This document shows positions 46,600-60,083 of a stretch of 64,000 nucleotides of DNA, in pieces. The DNA lies in the NCBI RefSeq assembly GCF_003265705.1, contig NW_020312828.1, positions 54,417,137 through 54,481,136 on the forward strand. The letters run 5' to 3'. This stretch comes from Callorhinus ursinus (taxonomy: Eukaryota; Chordata; Mammalia; Carnivora; Otariidae). Both the position numbers and the translations under genes were made by a program. Each line of letters opens with the position of its first letter. Positions within the stretch are counted from its first letter, which is position 1. The notes beneath the pieces were generated by a model. That model had not been told where the DNA came from. It did no database searches and saw only the letters and a program-made list of their open reading frames with translations.

Positions 46600-48510
46600 A
46601 TAAGCCTTATAATTCCAGAAGGCTAATGGACTTTTTGGCAAAACAGTCAAGTCTTGTCGTATTCTCACTTAAATTAATCAAATTCAACTATTCAATTTGA
46701 GAGAGAGGGAGAGAGGGAGATTTTTAATAGTGAAGCATTTTCCAGCTTAGGCCTGGGAGTCAATTTAGGCCTAAAAATATAAACAATATGTTGTTTAATA
46801 TTACTTGTTTTTGAGCTTTATAAAAATGGTATCAAACTGTAGAAAAATATTTTTTTTTTAAATAGGAGATGTGAATCTGTTATTTTTCTCATTCTCACAT
46901 CTCACTGAGCCACATGCGTTTCTAGTGTTTAGAGATACAAATGCTTTTATACGAGGGTTCTAATTATAAGCCAACATTCACCTGGTTTTTAACTAACGGA
47001 AAGTGACTTGTTCTGAGGCTAGAAGGAAATTGGATGAATAGTGAACTTATGAACAATTTAAATAATTTTCAAAGATAACTTGAATTTTATTATTATTGTT
47101 GTTGCTGTTATTTACCTTGCATGCTTTCTTTCAAACTTCAACCCAGCAGTCAGTGTGATCATGCCCCTTTTGCATGTATGTACAAGTGTGAGGAGAATAG
47201 GGGCTAAGAATGATTTTGAGGGGGTATCACGCCACAATTTTTGACAAGAAAAGTGAAGCCAAAACACATATTCTTCAAGGTATCATTTTAAACAGCAAAA
47301 TAGTATCCTGGTCTTTCAGACCATTGCTGGCAGAGATGAATATATTTTAGAGGTTCTCACGATGACTGAGTCAGGGCAACACTAAATGATAAATGTTTTA
47401 TTTTCAAATAGGAGAGTCCTTCAAAAGAGTCACAGTGAAAAAGACTGTGCTGGTAGCTCAAGCTCAATAATTTATAACTTGAAATTCCCCTTCATTTTGA
47501 TTATGTGTATTTTGTGAGGAAATAATAAATATGTGTATTTAACTCAATTACATTAGATTTTAGGTACAAATGGACTGAGATCCAACCACATGTCAAATAT
47601 TTGAGTGCGTATGAAAGGGGAGACATTGAAAACAGCAAAATTTTTACCAGGCAGGAGAAATGCAGGCTTATTTCCCTGACTTATTTAATTTCTCTATAAA
47701 GCAACTGGTCTCTGAGATTGATGATAATAATTGGCCCTGGCATAAATACCTGTAAAATCTGATTCAGTCAATTACATTCATAGAGTATTATTATATAAAA
47801 CATATCAATGTGTTGAATTTCAAGTGGAAAACATCTTATTGTCATTTCTGATTTAATACCATGTGAGGTTTTTATTCAAACACTATGTTTTGATTTCTGG
47901 AGCGCGAGTTTGAAATTCTACCAGTGAGAAGTTTCTTTGGGGTTATTCTCTCCCCATCCCACTCCTCTTCCCCAACCTGTTCAAGAGACTGCAAGGCAGC
48001 CAGAGACCATACTATTCATAACAGAGAAGACCACATCCATTGATTTTAAAGTTTCTATATGAAGGACATGCATTTGTTAGCTTAAATCAGTGCTTAAGCC
48101 TTGATTTCAACTGTCTTTTTGTAAGTACTATTGACTGAGACTGGATTCTAGTTACACGTGTAAAACATGGGAAATTCATGCACGCTTATGCTGTCCAAGT
48201 CCTTAATAATGATGGACTGTTCATCACAGGTACTTTTATTTGCAATATAAATGTAAAGAATTAATGGGCTTAGGCCAAATGAAGGAAAGATTAGGGATAA
48301 TAGAATTTTGAACAGAACTCTAATAAATACATTAATTTCCATGATGTAGAAATTAGATTATTATCTATGACATATATATGTTTGCACCAATGTACCAATA
48401 AAAACATCAAAACTGAACATGAAAAAGGTAACATTTTGCTTTAAAGAAATTTTAAAATTCAGACTTCATGTTTACAAAAAGAAAATCCCAGAAAAATACA
48501 ACTTTAAACA
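46600..48510. other. No gene seen
   Basis: AT-rich unique-looking sequence without recognised repeats. Confidence 0.5.
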
Positions 48511-48514
48511 CATT

Positions 48515-48552
48515 ATCTTATATATCTTAGTTAATCTTATATATCTTAATTA
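48515..48552. repeat. 19-bp tandem duplication
   Basis: ATCTTATATATCTTAGTTA is followed directly by the same unit with one change (G to A). Confidence 0.9.
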
Positions 48553-48734
48553 ATCATTTCCATGTATACTGGCTCATTTAATTTCTAAATGCCTTTTGAC
48601 CCTTATGATGATGTTTTTCCTACAATACTGTTTTAAAGGAGTCTATTGTGTAATTATCTTTTGGTTTTGTGAGTACTACTGAATGAGTATATAAATGGTG
48701 GTTCACGTCTATCATCAGTGTTTAAATATATCTT

Positions 48735-48912
48735 TTTTTAAAAGATTTATTTATTTGAGAGAGAGAGTAGGCGGGGCAGAGGAAGAGGGAGACAAGCAGG
48801 TTCCCCTCTGAGTAGGGACCCTGACTTGGGGCTGGATCCCAGACCCTGAGATCATGACCTGCGCCAAAATAGAGAGTCCGATGCTTAACTGACTGAGCCA
48901 ACAAGGTGCCCC
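48735..48912 (-). mobile_element. Can-SINE
   Basis: Inverse element ending GAGCCAACAAGGTGCCCC, flanked by TAAATATATCTT at 48723-48734 and 48913-48924. Confidence 0.94.
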
Positions 48913-48998
48913 TAAATATATCTTCAAATAATATTTTAAATTAAAAAAACATTTGCCTTATCTCTGCCAGGATATCAGTTTTTACCAAACAACACTGA

Positions 48999-49170
48999 TT
49001 CCTTCCTTCCTTTTCTTCTCCCTTCCTCCTTCCCTCCTTCCCTTTCTTATATATAATACCATCCTGGGTACAACATAATTTTCTTTGTTTCTATTTTTCT
49101 CTAAGGAAAGGAAAGAGAGACAGAGAGAGAGATGGGGGAAGAGAGACATAGAGAAAGAGAGAGAGATTGG
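48999..49170. repeat. Pyrimidine tract followed by purine tract
   Basis: A CT-only stretch (48999-49048) is followed 60 bp later by a GA-rich stretch (49105-49170) on the same strand. Confidence 0.75.
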
Positions 49171-50817
49171 TTTAGTTTATGTAGGTATCAAAGGGAATCT
49201 CAATACAGAATTGTTCCTCTTTGTGTTCTAAGGGATAAAAGAATCTACAGGTTCTTTTTAAAGGACTGACTGAGATAACACCTCTCAAATTATAAATCTA
49301 GATGAAGCTACTTGCTCTTTGCAATTCATAGCATAGTAATTAGGCATGAAATTCCTGAGTTCAAATAGGTAGTGTTGGGTTTTTTTCCCCCCATAACAAT
49401 TCTTTTTGATAGAGTGGATTCAAATTTATATGCAGAAAACCATTCTTTATGGTGAAGTCATATAAGTTCAAGATAAATTTTATCTCAGGTTTCTTAGGTT
49501 TTCTCCTCATTATGGGTATGGCATAGTATTTTTTTTTAAAAAAGAGAGGAAGTCTATGCGAGTGCATATTTCATAAGCTTCTTATTCATTATTCATAGCA
49601 TTAGAGATAGAAGGAATATATACACATGGAGAATTCTCTCAGATGTGTCCTCTGAGGAGTACACTCAGCCTAAACCTCAAGGGTCTCTTTCAGTGGGGGC
49701 TGGGGGGAAGCTCAAGAAGATAGCAGAGGGCTTTCCTAGATATATTCTTACAGCAATGCTCCAGTGTGTTCCTGTTCCACTGGAATTGAATTTTTGGCCA
49801 CATCAATTAGGCCAACAGCACTTTACCCTAAAATACTTTGAGTAATTACAGCATTTGAAAAGTTTCAAACTAGTTTTGTTCTATGTGTTTCAGAAATATG
49901 AAAATACAAGAATCTCTCATGTATTTTGGAAGGACTAATGTCATTTATTTTCCTTCTATAAAATGGACTCATTCTTCTTGTTTAGGCCTGTGAGTTAATT
50001 AATATGCACTGAAGATGGTGTGGGTACTTTATAAATATTTCATCATAAAAATGAGCATACCGTGTTCCTCCTCTGCTTGAATTAAAAAGGAGTTATTAGT
50101 GTAAACCTTTTGAAAAACTCATTTATAAAGTCAAAATGAACTAATAAAGTGGGTGCTAAAATATACTATGTAATTTAAGAAGAGGAATGGAAATTTTTTT
50201 CCTTAATATCAGATTATATTTTCCCTGAATCATCTAATCTCAGTAATAAATGAAATATTAAAAAGAAAACAAAGAAATAAAAATGAATTTTAGAAGCACC
50301 TTTTCCTGCACCTCACTTCTGCACATACTTGATATAGATTCTCAGTTATTTTCTCAGGAAAACATTTGCTGACATTAATAAATTATCATGTAGTTGATTA
50401 TCATTATTAGAAAGAACATAACAAACAAGTAATTTTAAGGTTGCTGTGCATTTCATAAACTGTAGTTGAGCAATTCAGAATCTGGGGTCTCAATATTAAT
50501 GGAAGCTGCCTAACTCCAAGTTCACGGCACAGCATCAGGTTTTTTACACACAAAATATAAATTAGCAAGAATTCAACTGAAATAGAAAAAGCGTAAGTAA
50601 TTTCTGTATTGAGATTTATAGCTTGATGTCCAGAGGTTGTCTGACTAAAAATGATTTAAATATTTCCTTAATAAATTGAGCTTGGACATGGCACCCAACA
50701 GGGAATGTGAGTTTTTGTATAATTAAGAATGTGTCAATTTGGCATTCAGTGGATTGCTTTGGCAGCAGTTATCAACATTTAAACTGGCTAAGATCCTAGA
50801 GTGTACATTGTGGAAAA

Positions 50818-50855
50818 ATCTCTCTCTCTCTCTCTCTCATTCTATCTCTCTCTGT
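50818..50855. repeat. (CT)n microsatellite
   Basis: TCTCTCTCTCTCTCTCTC followed by a second short CT run. Confidence 0.9.
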
Positions 50856-51389
50856 TAAGGGAGATAAAAAAAGAGCAAGAAATATATATTTGGTTGGAAA
50901 GAAGTAAGTGGTATATATAAATGAGTTAAGATTTGAGTTGGAAGCTTTTTAAAGAACTTGTGTCAATAAATGAGAATGTTCATAAAACTAAAAGATCTTA
51001 AGACACTTTAAAGATAATATCTACAAATTAATCCCTGACAACTTTTCAATTAACAATATGAGACAACTCAATTTTAAATGATTTCTGCAGCATTTAAAAA
51101 TAAGGATTTTTTTTAGTCATTTCTCTTAACATTTAGGCAAATTAATTAATCTTGCATATTCTGCATGATTTCTTAGTTACTTTGAATTTCTTAAATTATT
51201 CTGAAATGAATTACAAAGAAATACACATCATATTCCAGGCAAAACTCCGAATTAATCCATTTTAAAAAACAGAAGAGGAATTAACATAATATATGGTACA
51301 TAATAGCTTGTTCATACCCCTTGCCTGAAGGTTAACCTGGATTATTTTAATGTTAAAATTAATTGGCTGAAGAAGGAAGGGGAAAACTA

Positions 51390-51535
51390 ACTTAGATCAA
51401 GCATTAACTGTGCATCAGGTATCATGCTAGACATCTTAACATGCATTATCCCATTAACCCTTAGAGTAACTCTCTAAGTAAAGTAGTAATCTAGCCATTT
51501 GTTCTAGATGAGGAAACTGGCTCCGGTGTTGCCCA
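51390..51535 (-). repeat. MIR
   Basis: CATTATCCCATTAACCCTTA and TAGATGAGGAAACTGGCTCC, the inverse MIR core. Confidence 0.65.
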
Positions 51536-51746
51536 AACTTCAGGATGAGACAAGTCTCAGGGACAGGAGAAGTGTGATAAGCATTGCTGAATAATTCAAA
51601 CACTACTTTTTATATTTAGTTATAGATATGTTGAGATATAGAAAAGTAAAATTAAACACCCTTTTACATTTTACTTTTCCATACCTGACTACATATACAT
51701 CAGCATTTAGATAAAACATCTTGCTTTACATCTTAAAGCTAAATAT

Positions 51747-51960
51747 TTTTTTTTAAGATTTTATTTATTTGACATAGAGGGAGAGCGAGAGAGAGAGCGA
51801 GAGAGAGAGTGAGAGAATGAGCAGGGGAGAGGGGCAGAGGCAGAGGGAGAAGCAGGTTCTCCACTGAGCAGAGAGGCTGATGCAGGTTCCATCCCAGGAC
51901 CCTGAGATCATGACCTGACCAAAGGCAGATGCTTAACCAACTGAGCCAACCAGGTGCCCC
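51747..51960 (-). mobile_element. Can-SINE
   Basis: Inverse element with a GAGCGAGAGAG tract, flanked by TAAAGCTAAATAT at 51734-51746 and 51961-51973. Confidence 0.95.
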
Positions 51961-52169
51961 TAAAGCTAAATATGTTTGCCCCCCCTCCCATGAATTTCAT
52001 TCATCATTCCTTGCAACTCAAGATTGCTGGATTAATCTTGATACTTCCCTACTTCTCTCACAAGTAGATAACCCACTCTAGTAACTGATATTGTTGTCTG
52101 GGGTAGAGGGGAGAGCAGCTGGAAAGGACGTGTAAAAATTATGCAGGGAAATAATTCTTTCTAAGGCAG

Positions 52170-52285
52170 TGGTTCTCAACCTTGACTAAACCTTAGAATT
52201 ACCTGGGAAACTAAAAATATTGATGCCTGGGACCCATCATGTGATTGTAATGTGAAGCTAAGGTTAGAAAACATTGCTCTTAGTT
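52170..52285 (+). mobile_element. MER5-like (hAT-Charlie)
   Basis: Starts GCAGTGGTTCTCAACCTTGA and continues AATTACCTGGGAAACTAAAA, MER5-type with a diverged end. Confidence 0.65.
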
Positions 52286-52289
52286 TCCA

Positions 52290-54160
52290 TCCACAACAAG
52301 GGCACTGTTCTTTTACAACTGCTTTGCTCTTTCACCCATGTGACCTCAAATAAGATGAGTTTGGGGGCACCAGGTGAGTGTGGGAATTAGGGACATCTCT
52401 CTGTTATTAGTTAGCAATGAGATCTCTCGGCTACTAACAATAATAACCATCACTTTGGGATAGCTTTCTGAACTTCTGCAAAAACAGTATACACCTTAAT
52501 GGAGAGAAAGCTGCCATAGGGCAGCAGGCAACAACCCTTTTCCCCCTTGCTGAGGTGGGAGTTCAACTGGCATCCACTTAATGGCTCCATCCACTCAACA
52601 TGGATCAGAGCCCCTAAGAAAGGAGCTATATTTAAACCCAGTTTCACCTGCAAGAGTCTCCATCAAGTTGTAAACTAGACTATTAAGTTCATGGCAGCTA
52701 CTTTTGAAAATCTACATACTAGATAGTTTAGCAATAAATAATACAGCACTTCTACTTAACAGCAGAGAGGACATTTTAGTCCTAATTTGTGCATGTATAA
52801 AGTCTCACAGGCTTCAGAAGCATTCGATTTGAACAACCTCTAAACAACTAACAAATCACACTCAAATTAGTTTAATTAAAATGCTTCTAGATCAAGAGCA
52901 TTATTTTTCAGTTACACTCTAAAGCAAAGCCTGCAGTATAAAATTATCGAGTCTGGAATAAACCGTGGATAGAAACTCACTGAAACTCAATTACTCACTC
53001 AACTGCTATCTAGTTGGCAAGTGTGGGAATGGCCAAATGCCACTGTAGTTAGCAGTTCTCTCCTTGTCAACCAGATCAGAGATACTTGTAGTGAATAACA
53101 CAGAAGTATGGCTTTATATGGCTTGATAAAAGGAATGCTACCTTCTACCAAAATGACAAATTAAATTTTTATAATACATGATTTGTAATTTTTTTGCAGT
53201 AATCATAAATCAAGATATAAATCTTTGCTGTTTAAATGCTCACTTGGAAACTTAAATTTCCTCCTGATGCCTTCCATCTCCAAAACTAGGCTTTTCTGGA
53301 AAAATCAGTGACATTTTATAAAATGTGGTTTAGTTAACCACATCTTCCTTAATTTTTATGACAAATCTCTGACAAAAATATAACCCCTTCGCAAAACCAA
53401 TATTCCTCCCTCATCACCAAAAGCAAACTTACCTACTGAGAAGGGGAAGTAATAAAAAAAATCACTGGCTCAGGCAAATATAAAGAGCTATATCAGGCTT
53501 CAGTTCTGGAGCCAATGGTTGGAGACTTGTTTAAATGAATGCAAGAATTAAAATGACTGTTGCTACCCCCTAAAGGGAAACTAGAGACTGGCAGGTGGTG
53601 CTTCTGGTCACCTCCCTTTGTTCTAGGCAGATGCTAATGCTAAAGTTGCACTCTATATTCCTGCTTATTCAGGGAATGCCAATGTAGTCTGACAAAGATT
53701 CCAGTTTAAATATCCTGAGGAGGAAAAAATAAGTCCCAGAGATGGAACCTCCCTTGTGGACTAGTAAATCTGAACAGTTGGAAATCTGTGGTAACTTGAA
53801 CGTTACCTGATTTCCTTAAAAGATATACTGGGGACATTGAGAAAATAAATTTTGTAATTTTTGTAAATGTTTTTTTACACTTTTTGTAAATGTCCACCAA
53901 GGAAGCAAAAGATGTGCCTCTGAATTTTTTTACCTCTTTCTTCTCCTTGGTGTGCAAAATTTTTACTGGCAGATAAAAGCAGGTAGTGTAAAAAGAAAAA
54001 AATCTCCTTAGGACAGTGAAATATAGATCAAGGCATAGCATAATGGGATAAAAAAAGGTTTTAAGAAAGTTAAGGCCACGAAGAGGAAACAAAACCTAAC
54101 AATGTACCTTATTCATGTGTTAACATATGTTTAAAGTAAGAAGTTTAATTTCACATCATT
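52290..54160. other. No gene seen
   Basis: AT-rich sequence. The open frame at 53706-54092 (minus) shows no recognisable domain and has the composition of its surroundings. Confidence 0.5.
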
Positions 54161-54175
54161 TTTAATGCTGTTTTT

Positions 54176-54499
54176 TTTAATAATTTTTTATTGTTATGTT
54201 AATCACCATACATTACATCATTAATTTTTGATGTAGTGTTCCATGATTCATTGTTTGTGCATAACACCCAGTGCTCCACGCAGAATGTGCCCTCTTTAAT
54301 ACGCATCACCAGGCTAACCCATCCCCTCACCCCCCTCCCCTCTAGAACCCTCAGTTTGTTTTTCAGAGTCCATTGTCTCTTATGATTCGTCTCCCCCTCC
54401 GACTTACTCCCCTTCATTCTTCCCCTCCTACTATCTTCTTCTTCTTTTTTTTTTCTTAACATATATTGCATTATTTGTTTCAGAAGTACAGATCCGTGA
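54176..54499 (-). mobile_element. 5'-truncated carnivore L1 3' end
   Basis: About 324 bp of L1 3' UTR on the minus strand, close in sequence to the 39 kb and 43 kb copies. It is flanked by a 14-bp target-site duplication, TTAATGCTGTTTTT, at 54162-54175 and 54500-54513. A standard severely 5'-truncated insertion. Confidence 0.92.
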
Positions 54500-54519
54500 T
54501 TAATGCTGTTTTTCATTGT

Positions 54520-56330
54520 ACTGGAAGAATATAAAGCAAATCAACGAGAAAGCATTATTATTATAATAGGGCCTAAGAAAAGCCAAAATGAAGAGTGTTG
54601 GGAAAACAAATAGAAATTGACAACTGTTAAATATTACTGATGTTGGTATATCTTAATGAATAAGGACATGTAGGAGCAAAATGACGAAAATTCCCAAGCT
54701 GTATTTCAAATGGGTTAAAAACAAATATTTGCTATTTCAGCCTCCACGTTGCACATTATTCAAATACACAAACTTGTCATGTGTGCAAATTTTCTTGCTA
54801 AGCTGATTATAAAGTTGAACAATACATTAATTTCTAATCCTTATTTGTATTCTTATAAGTCATTAATTGGGACAAACATCAATTACCCCCCTTGCCCCCG
54901 CCCCCGCTCTATCTGACCCTGTAGTGGGGCCACGGAGGGAAGAGCCAATTTCAGCACCATGGACAAAGGACCCAAAGCACTCAGCCTTACTCTTGGGACC
55001 TACAGGAAACAAACGTTCCCCTTAGGTTAAAATGTAAGAAATAACTTTATAGTAGCCATCTTCCATCTTAATATGTTTTAAGGATCAAATAAATACAAAA
55101 GAATGTTCAGCTAGATAATATAAAGTTTATACTTTCAAACCCCTTCTATCTTACGGAAAAACATAATGACCTTCCTAAAGACATGCATCACTGTGATAAA
55201 TGCATTTAAGTGTCATTAGGTTTAATGGCTCCTACTCACTCAGACTATTATACTCTACCTTTTAGAGTTAACTTAATGTGTATTAATGGTGTGAAATTGA
55301 AGAAATTATGAATTGAGTTTCCCTGGGCACAGGTGAAATCAAGGAAGAAGGGAGAGGACAGGTTAATATTACCTTCTACCCCATTCTTCATTTGTACTAC
55401 AAAAGATGTCAGCTATGCCCTTGGGAAAGAAATGCTCACTATTAGTAAGTTGAACTTAAATTGGCTTTTATGGTTTTAAACTCAGGTAACTGTCTTTGGT
55501 TGGGTCACCAAAGGTTTGCAGTTTTCTTCAGGGAATAAGAAAATATGTGCACTTCTGAGATTAAGTTAATATTTTATTCCATAGTTTCAGACAAGTAGAT
55601 AACTTGTCACTTTCTCCCCCTTCTGTATTCATCTTACAAATTCAACTTCGGAGTGTTTTTTCAGGATATTTTGGTATGTATTTTTATATATACATTATTT
55701 TGTAATCTCACCATGCATCACACAAAATAATGGTGTTTAATTAATTTAAAATCCGAGTTAGATATTATGATAATAAGTACTATTATTAATGTGAAAAATT
55801 GAAAAATCCACAGCTCTGGTCCAAGAACATCTGGTACAGCAAAACTATGGTTCAGGAAGACCAGAATCTAATTTTGAACTCTGACTTCCAAAAATATTAA
55901 GAATGAAAACAATATTCATTTCAATTACGCTTGGAGAAAGAAAAGTATAAAATCACTACTTGTTGCAGTTCATTCATTAATAATAGGTGACTAAGAGAAA
56001 ATAGAACTTTGTACCTACTCTTCTACTTCTCTATCATGTAAAATGATCTCCAAACTAAAAAGGATAGAATAAAACTTGGCAAAGGAGACTAAAGCTCAGG
56101 CCAAGTGATGTTACTAGTTTCTCTGAAGGTATTTAGTTCATTTGACAGACAAATTATGTCCTAGGCTTTATAATTTCACCTTTTACAAACAGGATTATGG
56201 TAACACTATTAATGTCTTTTAAGAATCTTGGAGATAGGGAGAGATGCCAAAAGGGTACAAATCTAGAAAAGAAGCATATAGTTCTGAGTTTCAAAAATTA
56301 AACAGTCTCTAAAACATTGGTGAGACTGAA
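54520..56330. other. No gene seen
   Basis: AT-rich unique-looking sequence, with a short GC-richer patch at about 54885-54935 that is too small for a CpG island. Confidence 0.5.
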
Positions 56331-56347
56331 TGAAACATCAGGCAATA

Positions 56348-56552
56348 GGGGCGCCTGGGTGGCTCAGACGGTTAAGAGTCTGCCTTCAGCTTGGGTCATG
56401 ATCCCAGGGTCCTGGGATTGAGCCCTGCATCAAGCCCTGCATCGGGCTCCTTGCTCAGCGGGAAGCTTGCTTCTCCCTCTCCTTCTACTGCTCCCCCTGC
56501 TTGTGCTCTCTCACTCTCTCTGTCAAATAAATAAATAAAATCTTTTAAAAAA
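56348..56552 (+). mobile_element. Can-SINE with internal duplication
   Basis: Near-consensus element flanked by ATCAGGCAATA at 56337-56347 and 56553-56563. The GAGCCCTGCATC segment is partly repeated (GCCCTGCATCAAGCCCTGCA), an internal slip. Confidence 0.95.
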
Positions 56553-57532
56553 ATCAGGCAATATTCTGGCACAAATTAATAAAAAGATGGTCTATGAGCT
56601 CTTAGGACAGCAAATGTATTACTTAGAAATCAGCTTGGGCTCCAAACTGGGGCAAGCCTAGCTTCATTTTTTTTGTTTTGTTTTGATGGGGTTAAGACTA
56701 GTAAACCTGAGAAATAGGACAGAAGTCACAAACTTAGAAGCTTATTTAGTCAAAGTAATTAACACAAATAAGCTAAATGGCCCAGTGTACTATCAAGTAG
56801 AATGGTAATGGGCACTGTGAAGAAAAGAGATTGTGCTCAGCTACCACTACTCAGCTCTAACTTTATTATTTATTTTCCAGGGAAACCAGAAATAAGGGAT
56901 TTCTTTGTAAATCCTCTTGATTAAGAAAAATTCTAACTGCAACTTTTTATTAGTGAATACTCCCCTGGTTTTTAAAACAAAATGAAATGTATCTGCAGAC
57001 TGAATCTGGCGCATAAACTGCCAACTTGGGACACGTGGCAAAACATATGGACCTCAGTGAGGAATCTGGCAGGTTTCGCATGATAGCATTATTAAGAATT
57101 TCTGGTTGGGTGACAATAAAGACATTCCAATTAGTTGAGTTCAAATTTAATCTCAATATAGGGATAATTAGATCTTCCCAATGATGAAATGGACGGCCCT
57201 TATCCTAGAAGAATTCACCTTAACCACAATTTGGCAACTCACAAGATCATATGGAAAAATAACCTAGAGCTGAATTTTGAATTTAATGCTAATAATTTCT
57301 CATAAATGTAAATATGCTTATGTGTATATATATACATGTATTCTTTTATTCACTCATTCGTTTGAAAATATTTATTAAAAACCTAATATTGCCAAGCATT
57401 GCCCTAGGTGCTGGGAATACAATAGAAACAAAAATCTCTGTTCTGTGGAGTCTGCATTCTATATTTTCCCAGCATGGACATTAAATTATATAAGCACTCT
57501 ATAAATGTGCTCTTTGCAGACTAACTTTATTT

Positions 57533-57731
57533 TATTTATTTTTAAAGATTTTATTTATTTCTTTGAGAGAGAGAAAGAGTGAGAGAGAGAGCCCAAGAGG
57601 GGATAGCGTCAGAGGGAGAAGCAGACTCCCTGCTGAGCAGGGAGCCCGACGTGGGACTCGATCCTGGAACTCCGGGATCATGACCCAAACCGAAGGCAGT
57701 CACTTAACCAACTGAGCCACCCAGGCACCCT
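57533..57731 (-). mobile_element. Can-SINE
   Basis: Inverse element ending GAGCCACCCAGGCACCC. The flanks GACTAACTTTAT and GGCTGACTTTAT are an imperfect duplication. Confidence 0.93.
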
Positions 57732-58284
57732 GTGGGCTGACTTTATACTGGAGATTTCCTATGCATTTAGCATAGGACCTGAAGTTACTTTGGGTGAACA
57801 GCACATTACACTGTGACAAATAGGTGTTGTTACCTAATGCATTTATTCATTCATTTACATTTTCTTTATAAAATATTCATTACACAATTGACACTTTGCT
57901 GGGGCAAAATGCTAAACCAGATGGAATACAGAGTCAACAGGTATGTATATATACATAGTTGTATGCCACATGCACCAACATGTTGAATACTTTGCTGACT
58001 CAGCAGCCCCAACGTCCTCCATTATCTTTGATTAGCTTTTCAAAAACTTAAATAAGTTAGAGAAGAGGATGAAATCATCTGTCACCTGGCAGTGATTGTT
58101 CCAACAACAGTATCATCCTCCTTAAGGAAAAACATCTTGTCTTTGTTTTTAACTCTCTTCATGCTGTGGCCAACTATAATTCCAAAATGAGGTGGTCTAG
58201 TGATAGACCTATGAATGATTCTGTCCTCATCCAACTTCTTGCTTTTCTATTTGTATTGATAATAGGATAAAGAAAATATTTTTT

Positions 58285-58390
58285 AAAGATTTTTTTTTTT
58301 TTAAGTAATCTCTACACCCAACGTGGGGCTTGAACCTACATCCGAGATCAAGAGTCACGTGCTCCACCTACTGAGCCAACCAGACACCCC
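58285..58390 (-). mobile_element. Short Can-SINE subtype
   Basis: A shorter tRNA-derived type without the TC-rich middle: AAGTAATCTCTACACCCAAC up to GAGCCAACCAGACACCCC. A perfect 15-bp duplication AAGAAAATATTTTTT lies at 58270-58284 and 58391-58405. Confidence 0.9.
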
Positions 58391-58780
58391 AAGAAAATAT
58401 TTTTTGAAATTACCATGTATTAAAAATAATCCGATTTGATTTTGAAAGTAACTTAGATTTTTTTGAAACAAAGGTCAGAAATAACTGGGGGATTTAGGTT
58501 GTGACTCAGTTAATTTCCCCTTATATCAATTCCATCATAGTCAAAAAATGAACATTTTTTTTCTCTCAAATATGGATTTTGTGGTAGGTAAGGTCTAGGA
58601 AGATATTTTTCAACTGTCCATGAGGCATGCTAATATTTCTTGAGAAACAAAGTTAAAAACAAAGCAACCAATCCTTTTAATGCTTGCAAATAGATTATTT
58701 AAATAAAAAGGAATCACAGCTCTGAAGAATGCCTTTGTAAGCCACATGTTGTTACAGTAAATGTTTGTCTTTTCCTTTTT

Positions 58781-58893
58781 TTTTTTTTAAGATTTTAGTT
58801 TTAAGTAATCTCTGCATTCAATGGGGGGGCTCAAACCCACAACCCGGAAATCAAGAGCTGCATGCTCCACCAACTCAGCCAGCCAGGCGCTCC
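58781..58893 (-). mobile_element. Short Can-SINE subtype
   Basis: Same short type as the copy 500 bp to the left (AAGTAATCTCTGCATTCAAT up to CAGCCAGCCAGGCGC), with a TGTCTT-type flanking repeat. Confidence 0.88.
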
Positions 58894-59880
58894 TGTCTTC
58901 TCTTTTGATGAGTGGATATTCTCACTTAAGTTTGATGGCTGTAAAATTCATTTTGGAACCAGCAGAAGCCCAAGGAGTTAAAGCTCCTTAAAAGCATTTT
59001 TAGGAATGCTGTTTTGGTCCTTTCATACTCATCTACCCTTCTCTTCTCATACAGTTTTTAGAATTCACTTGAAGAATGCAAAGGTTTTTTCATCCATGAT
59101 GTTTTTCAAGGGGATTTCTATGCCAAACCAAATGCCTTATAGTTCATGTAAACTGAGTTAACCTACTCTGAGAGAGACTGAAAAAGCCCACATTCATACG
59201 ACTTGGTGATTAAGCCCGAGAGACAACCTGTAAAGTCATTACCATAAATTACAGAAAGAAAAACCAAATATTGCTTTTAGTTTCTACAGAGCTTTATAAA
59301 TATACTTGCTGAGATGCTTCACTCCAATAAAGAATGAGAGTACTTTTAGGAATAGTATATTATTTAAAAAGCTTAATGAAAATTGTTTTTTTCTAAAAGG
59401 GATAATAGGACATTTTTGAAATGGCTCCTAGGCTGTGGAAGCAACCTAGTTCTCTCTCCATTATACCACTGATCACGAGCTGCTCTGTGGAGCTGGGCTT
59501 GCCTCCCTCACCACTACCTGAGTGACTCCTGAATCTTTGCCACTGTATAGTGCTCCTGCGTCCTGAGTGTACCACTGGTGGTACCCAGGATGATTTTAAG
59601 TGGTTCATGGATAGGTCTCTTTCAAATCTTTACATTTATTTGTATGTGTTGGAAGAAATATAACTAACACATAAAACTTGGTATTTCATGGATATTATTC
59701 CCTAGATGAAGGCTAAGTTAAAAAAAAACAACAACAAAAAACAGTGTGTCAATATAAATTTTGGTAAATAAGTAAATAGTAGTACAATTTGTATTTAGAA
59801 ATGGTAGAAATTGTGAAGTGCACTAGAGTAACTGAAGTTCTGGAAATATTTCCTCCTCTCACGGAGAATGATAGTTCTTT

Positions 59881-60083
59881 CTTTTTTTTAAGATTTATTT
59901 ATTTGAGAGAGAGAGCACGAGTCAGCATGCACAGGGGGAGGGGCAGAGGGAGGGACAGAGAGAGAATCTCAGGCAGACTCCCCCCTGAGCCCTATGCAGG
60001 GCTCGAGCTCACGACCCGAGATCATGAACTGAGCTGAAATCAAGAATCGGTCGCTCAACCAAGTGAGCTACTCAGGCACCTCA
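59881..60083 (-). mobile_element. Can-SINE
   Basis: Inverse element ending GAGCTACTCAGGCACCTC. The flanks GAGAATGATAGTTCTTT and GAGAATGATATTTCTTT differ at one base (59864-59880, 60084-60100). Confidence 0.94.

Larger units (their letters stand above)
48930..51380. other. No gene seen
   Basis: AT-rich sequence with CT/GA tracts only. Confidence 0.5.

Noticed and set aside
53706..54092. 128-codon minus-strand frame
   Set aside because: AT-rich chance frame, no domain, no splice context.
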